From assembly GCF_051201015.1 (NCBI RefSeq), contig NZ_JBPEHI010000003.1: DNA of 64,000 bases; one strand, given 5' to 3'. A program made the translations under genes and the position numbers. The notes beneath the pieces are model-generated. The model worked only from the letters and a program-made list of their open reading frames with translations. It was not told the origin of the DNA and searched no databases. Of the stretch, positions 62,891 through 64,000 are shown piece by piece (position 1 is the stretch's first letter; each line of letters begins with the position of its first letter). The DNA is from Petrimonas sulfuriphila. GTDB lineage: Bacteria > Bacteroidota > Bacteroidia > Bacteroidales > Dysgonomonadaceae.

Positions 62891-63574
62891 ATGAGTGCAG
62901 TTTGGTTTCTATTAATTTTAATTGCTGTAGCTGGCTTTGGTGTACAAGCTATGCTACAGAGCCGGTTTAAAAAATATTCAAGAATTCCCCTGAGAAACGG
63001 AATGACGGGTCGTGACGTGGCAGAAAAAATGCTTCACGACAACGGCATATACGATGTCCAGGTCATTTCGGTACGCGGTCAGCTTACCGATCACTATAAC
63101 CCCACCAATAAAACCATCAACCTGAGCGAACCGGTTTACGGGAGCAACAGTATCGCTGCAGCTGCAGTGGCTGCTCATGAAACAGGTCACGCCTTGCAGC
63201 ACGCCAAAGGGTATGCCCCTCTGAAAATGCGTTCGGCTTTGGTACCCGTTGTCAGCGCTTCTTCAAGGTGGGTTACGTGGATATTGCTGCTTGGAATTGT
63301 AACAGTATCTACCTTCCCGGCATTGTTGTGGATGGGGATCGGCTTGTTTGCCTTGACAACCCTGTTTAGTTTTGTGACGCTTCCCGTAGAAAAAAATGCG
63401 AGCAACAGGGCGTTAAGGTGGCTAAGCAGCGCTGGTGTTACCGATGTAAGCAACCACTCGCAGGCCACCGATGCTTTACGGTGGGCCGGGTATACTTATG
63501 TTGTGGCTGCATTAAGTTCGCTGGCAACTCTTCTGTATTACATCATGATTGCCATGAGCGGGAGCAGGAGATAA
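62891..63574 (+). CDS. membrane zinc peptidase, YugP/Zn_peptidase_2 family
   Basis: A 227-residue membrane protein. A hydrophobic N-terminal helix (about 4-21), then the zinc motif HETGH (residues 96-100) in AAVAAHETGHALQHAKGY, and two or three further membrane helices (about 120-160 and 200-225). Usual length for the family. Substrate unknown; such enzymes are thought to act in membrane-protein quality control. It lies between two pseudogenes and appears intact. Confidence 0.9.
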   Translation: MSAVWFLLILIAVAGFGVQAMLQSRFKKYSRIPLRNGMTGRDVAEKMLHDNGIYDVQVISVRGQLTDHYNPTNKTINLSEPVYGSNSIAAAAVAAHETGHALQHAKGYAPLKMRSALVPVVSASSRWVTWILLLGIVTVSTFPALLWMGIGLFALTTLFSFVTLPVEKNASNRALRWLSSAGVTDVSNHSQATDALRWAGYTYVVAALSSLATLLYYIMIAMSGSRR

Positions 63575-63602
63575 ATTTTTAATTGAGGGGGGCAAAATAA
63601 TA

Positions 63603-63916
63603 TTGGACGCGGTGCGGAGAACATTCTCGAATCGAATATAGATATTGACGAGCAGGCTATCAGTTTGTTACCGGAAAGTTGTAAAACGCTCACACTTAGG
63701 AAAGGCGAGTTTGCTTTACGTGAAGGAGAAACCTGCAGGCATACTTTTTTTATCGAAAGCGGATTGCTTAAGCAGTATACACTCGATAATAAAGGCAGGG
63801 AACACATTCTATTGTTTGCTCCCGAACATTGGTTTGTAACCAATATAGAGAGCGTTCACTTCAACCGTCCGTCTAACTATACTATCGCCTACGCTAAGCC
63901 TGAAGTCTTTTCTTAA
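63603..63916 (+). pseudogene. relic of a Crp/Fnr-family regulator
   Basis: From about 63617 one frame reads ENILESNIDIDEQAISLLPE and on through a clear cyclic-nucleotide-binding domain (LRKGEFALREGETCRHTFFI, GREHILLFAPEHWFVTNIES), ending at TAA 63914-63916 after about 100 codons. The second half, with the dimer helix and helix-turn-helix, is missing. No start codon is in this frame; a TTG at 63603 in another frame would give LDAVR and join it if one more G were present near 63616. So it is probably frameshifted near the start and truncated at the end. Confidence 0.75.
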
Positions 63917-63948
63917 CATACATCAATGCACACTATAAAAAGAGCGGT

Positions 63949-63956
63949 TATCTTTG
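63949..63956 (+). promoter_or_regulatory. -7 box for a gene starting at the right edge
   Basis: TATCTTTG matches TAnnTTTG; 36 nt further an ATG at 63993-63995 begins MK and the window ends. The gene itself cannot be assessed. Confidence 0.45.
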
Positions 63957-64000
63957 CATGGAGAATATTTTAAAAATCACAAAAAAGAAAAAATGAAAAC

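Overview
The window is a stretch of chromosome from a member of the Bacteroidota, most likely order Bacteroidales and close to Dysgonomonadaceae (Proteiniphilum/Petrimonas-like); the family placement is inference. Supporting evidence: a SusC/SusD pair, a PPi-dependent phosphofructokinase, a DUF4301 protein, a CbpA/CbpM pair, PorE- and PorD-like type IX secretion proteins, and many promoters with the Bacteroidetes -7 box TAnnTTTG. No rRNA, CRISPR array, prophage or insertion sequence was seen. Most of the window is core genome.

Layout. 0-2.1 kb: two FKBP prolyl isomerases on the minus strand. 2.2-11.8 kb, plus strand: a sirtuin, mutS (broken by a one-base contraction in a G tract), thymidine kinase, a small outer-membrane protein, a HigBA-like toxin-antitoxin pair between two identical terminators, a UvrD/PcrA helicase and PPi-phosphofructokinase. 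11.9-25.0 kb, minus strand: the transcription/translation operon, read as tRNA-Thr(TGT), tRNA-Tyr, tRNA-Gly, tRNA-Thr(GGT), tuf, tRNA-Trp, secE, nusG, rplKAJL, rpoB, rpoC, with a good promoter at its head and a terminator at its end. 25.0-26.5 kb: hibernation factor, Xer recombinase and bS21. 26.7-34.2 kb: a small SusC/SusD locus with an exo/endonuclease-phosphatase family enzyme and a SASA-type acetylesterase. 34.6-37.1 kb: XRE regulator, RRM protein, cold-shock-domain protein and a nitronate monooxygenase-like flavoenzyme. 37.4-44.0 kb: dnaK, DUF4301 and an M16 peptidase.

44.3-58.6 kb: a metal-efflux RND pump fused to a TolC-like outer-membrane factor, with its adaptor; a PorE-like lipoprotein; CbpA/CbpM co-chaperones; PorD; recN; rlmB; ridA; a YccF protein; and tatC/tatA. 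58.8-64.0 kb: a GHL10-type glycosidase-like lipoprotein or secreted protein, a Fur-family regulator, purA, a membrane zinc peptidase and three gene relics (a four-helix-bundle/S23 protein, pcm and a Crp-family regulator).

The most notable observations: mutS is split by a G8-to-G7 contraction, while at least one relic (four-helix-bundle) shows a similar one-base homopolymer loss and the crp relic may show another. This could mean a mutator or phase-variable state, or sequencing error. The toxin-antitoxin pair is bracketed by 36-bp direct repeats that are themselves terminators. Upstream of mutS lies an inverted array of eight 7-bp boxes at helical spacing. The toxin and fur genes have -7 boxes only 4 nt before their ATG, which predicts leaderless mRNAs. 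I found no clearly new multi-gene system.
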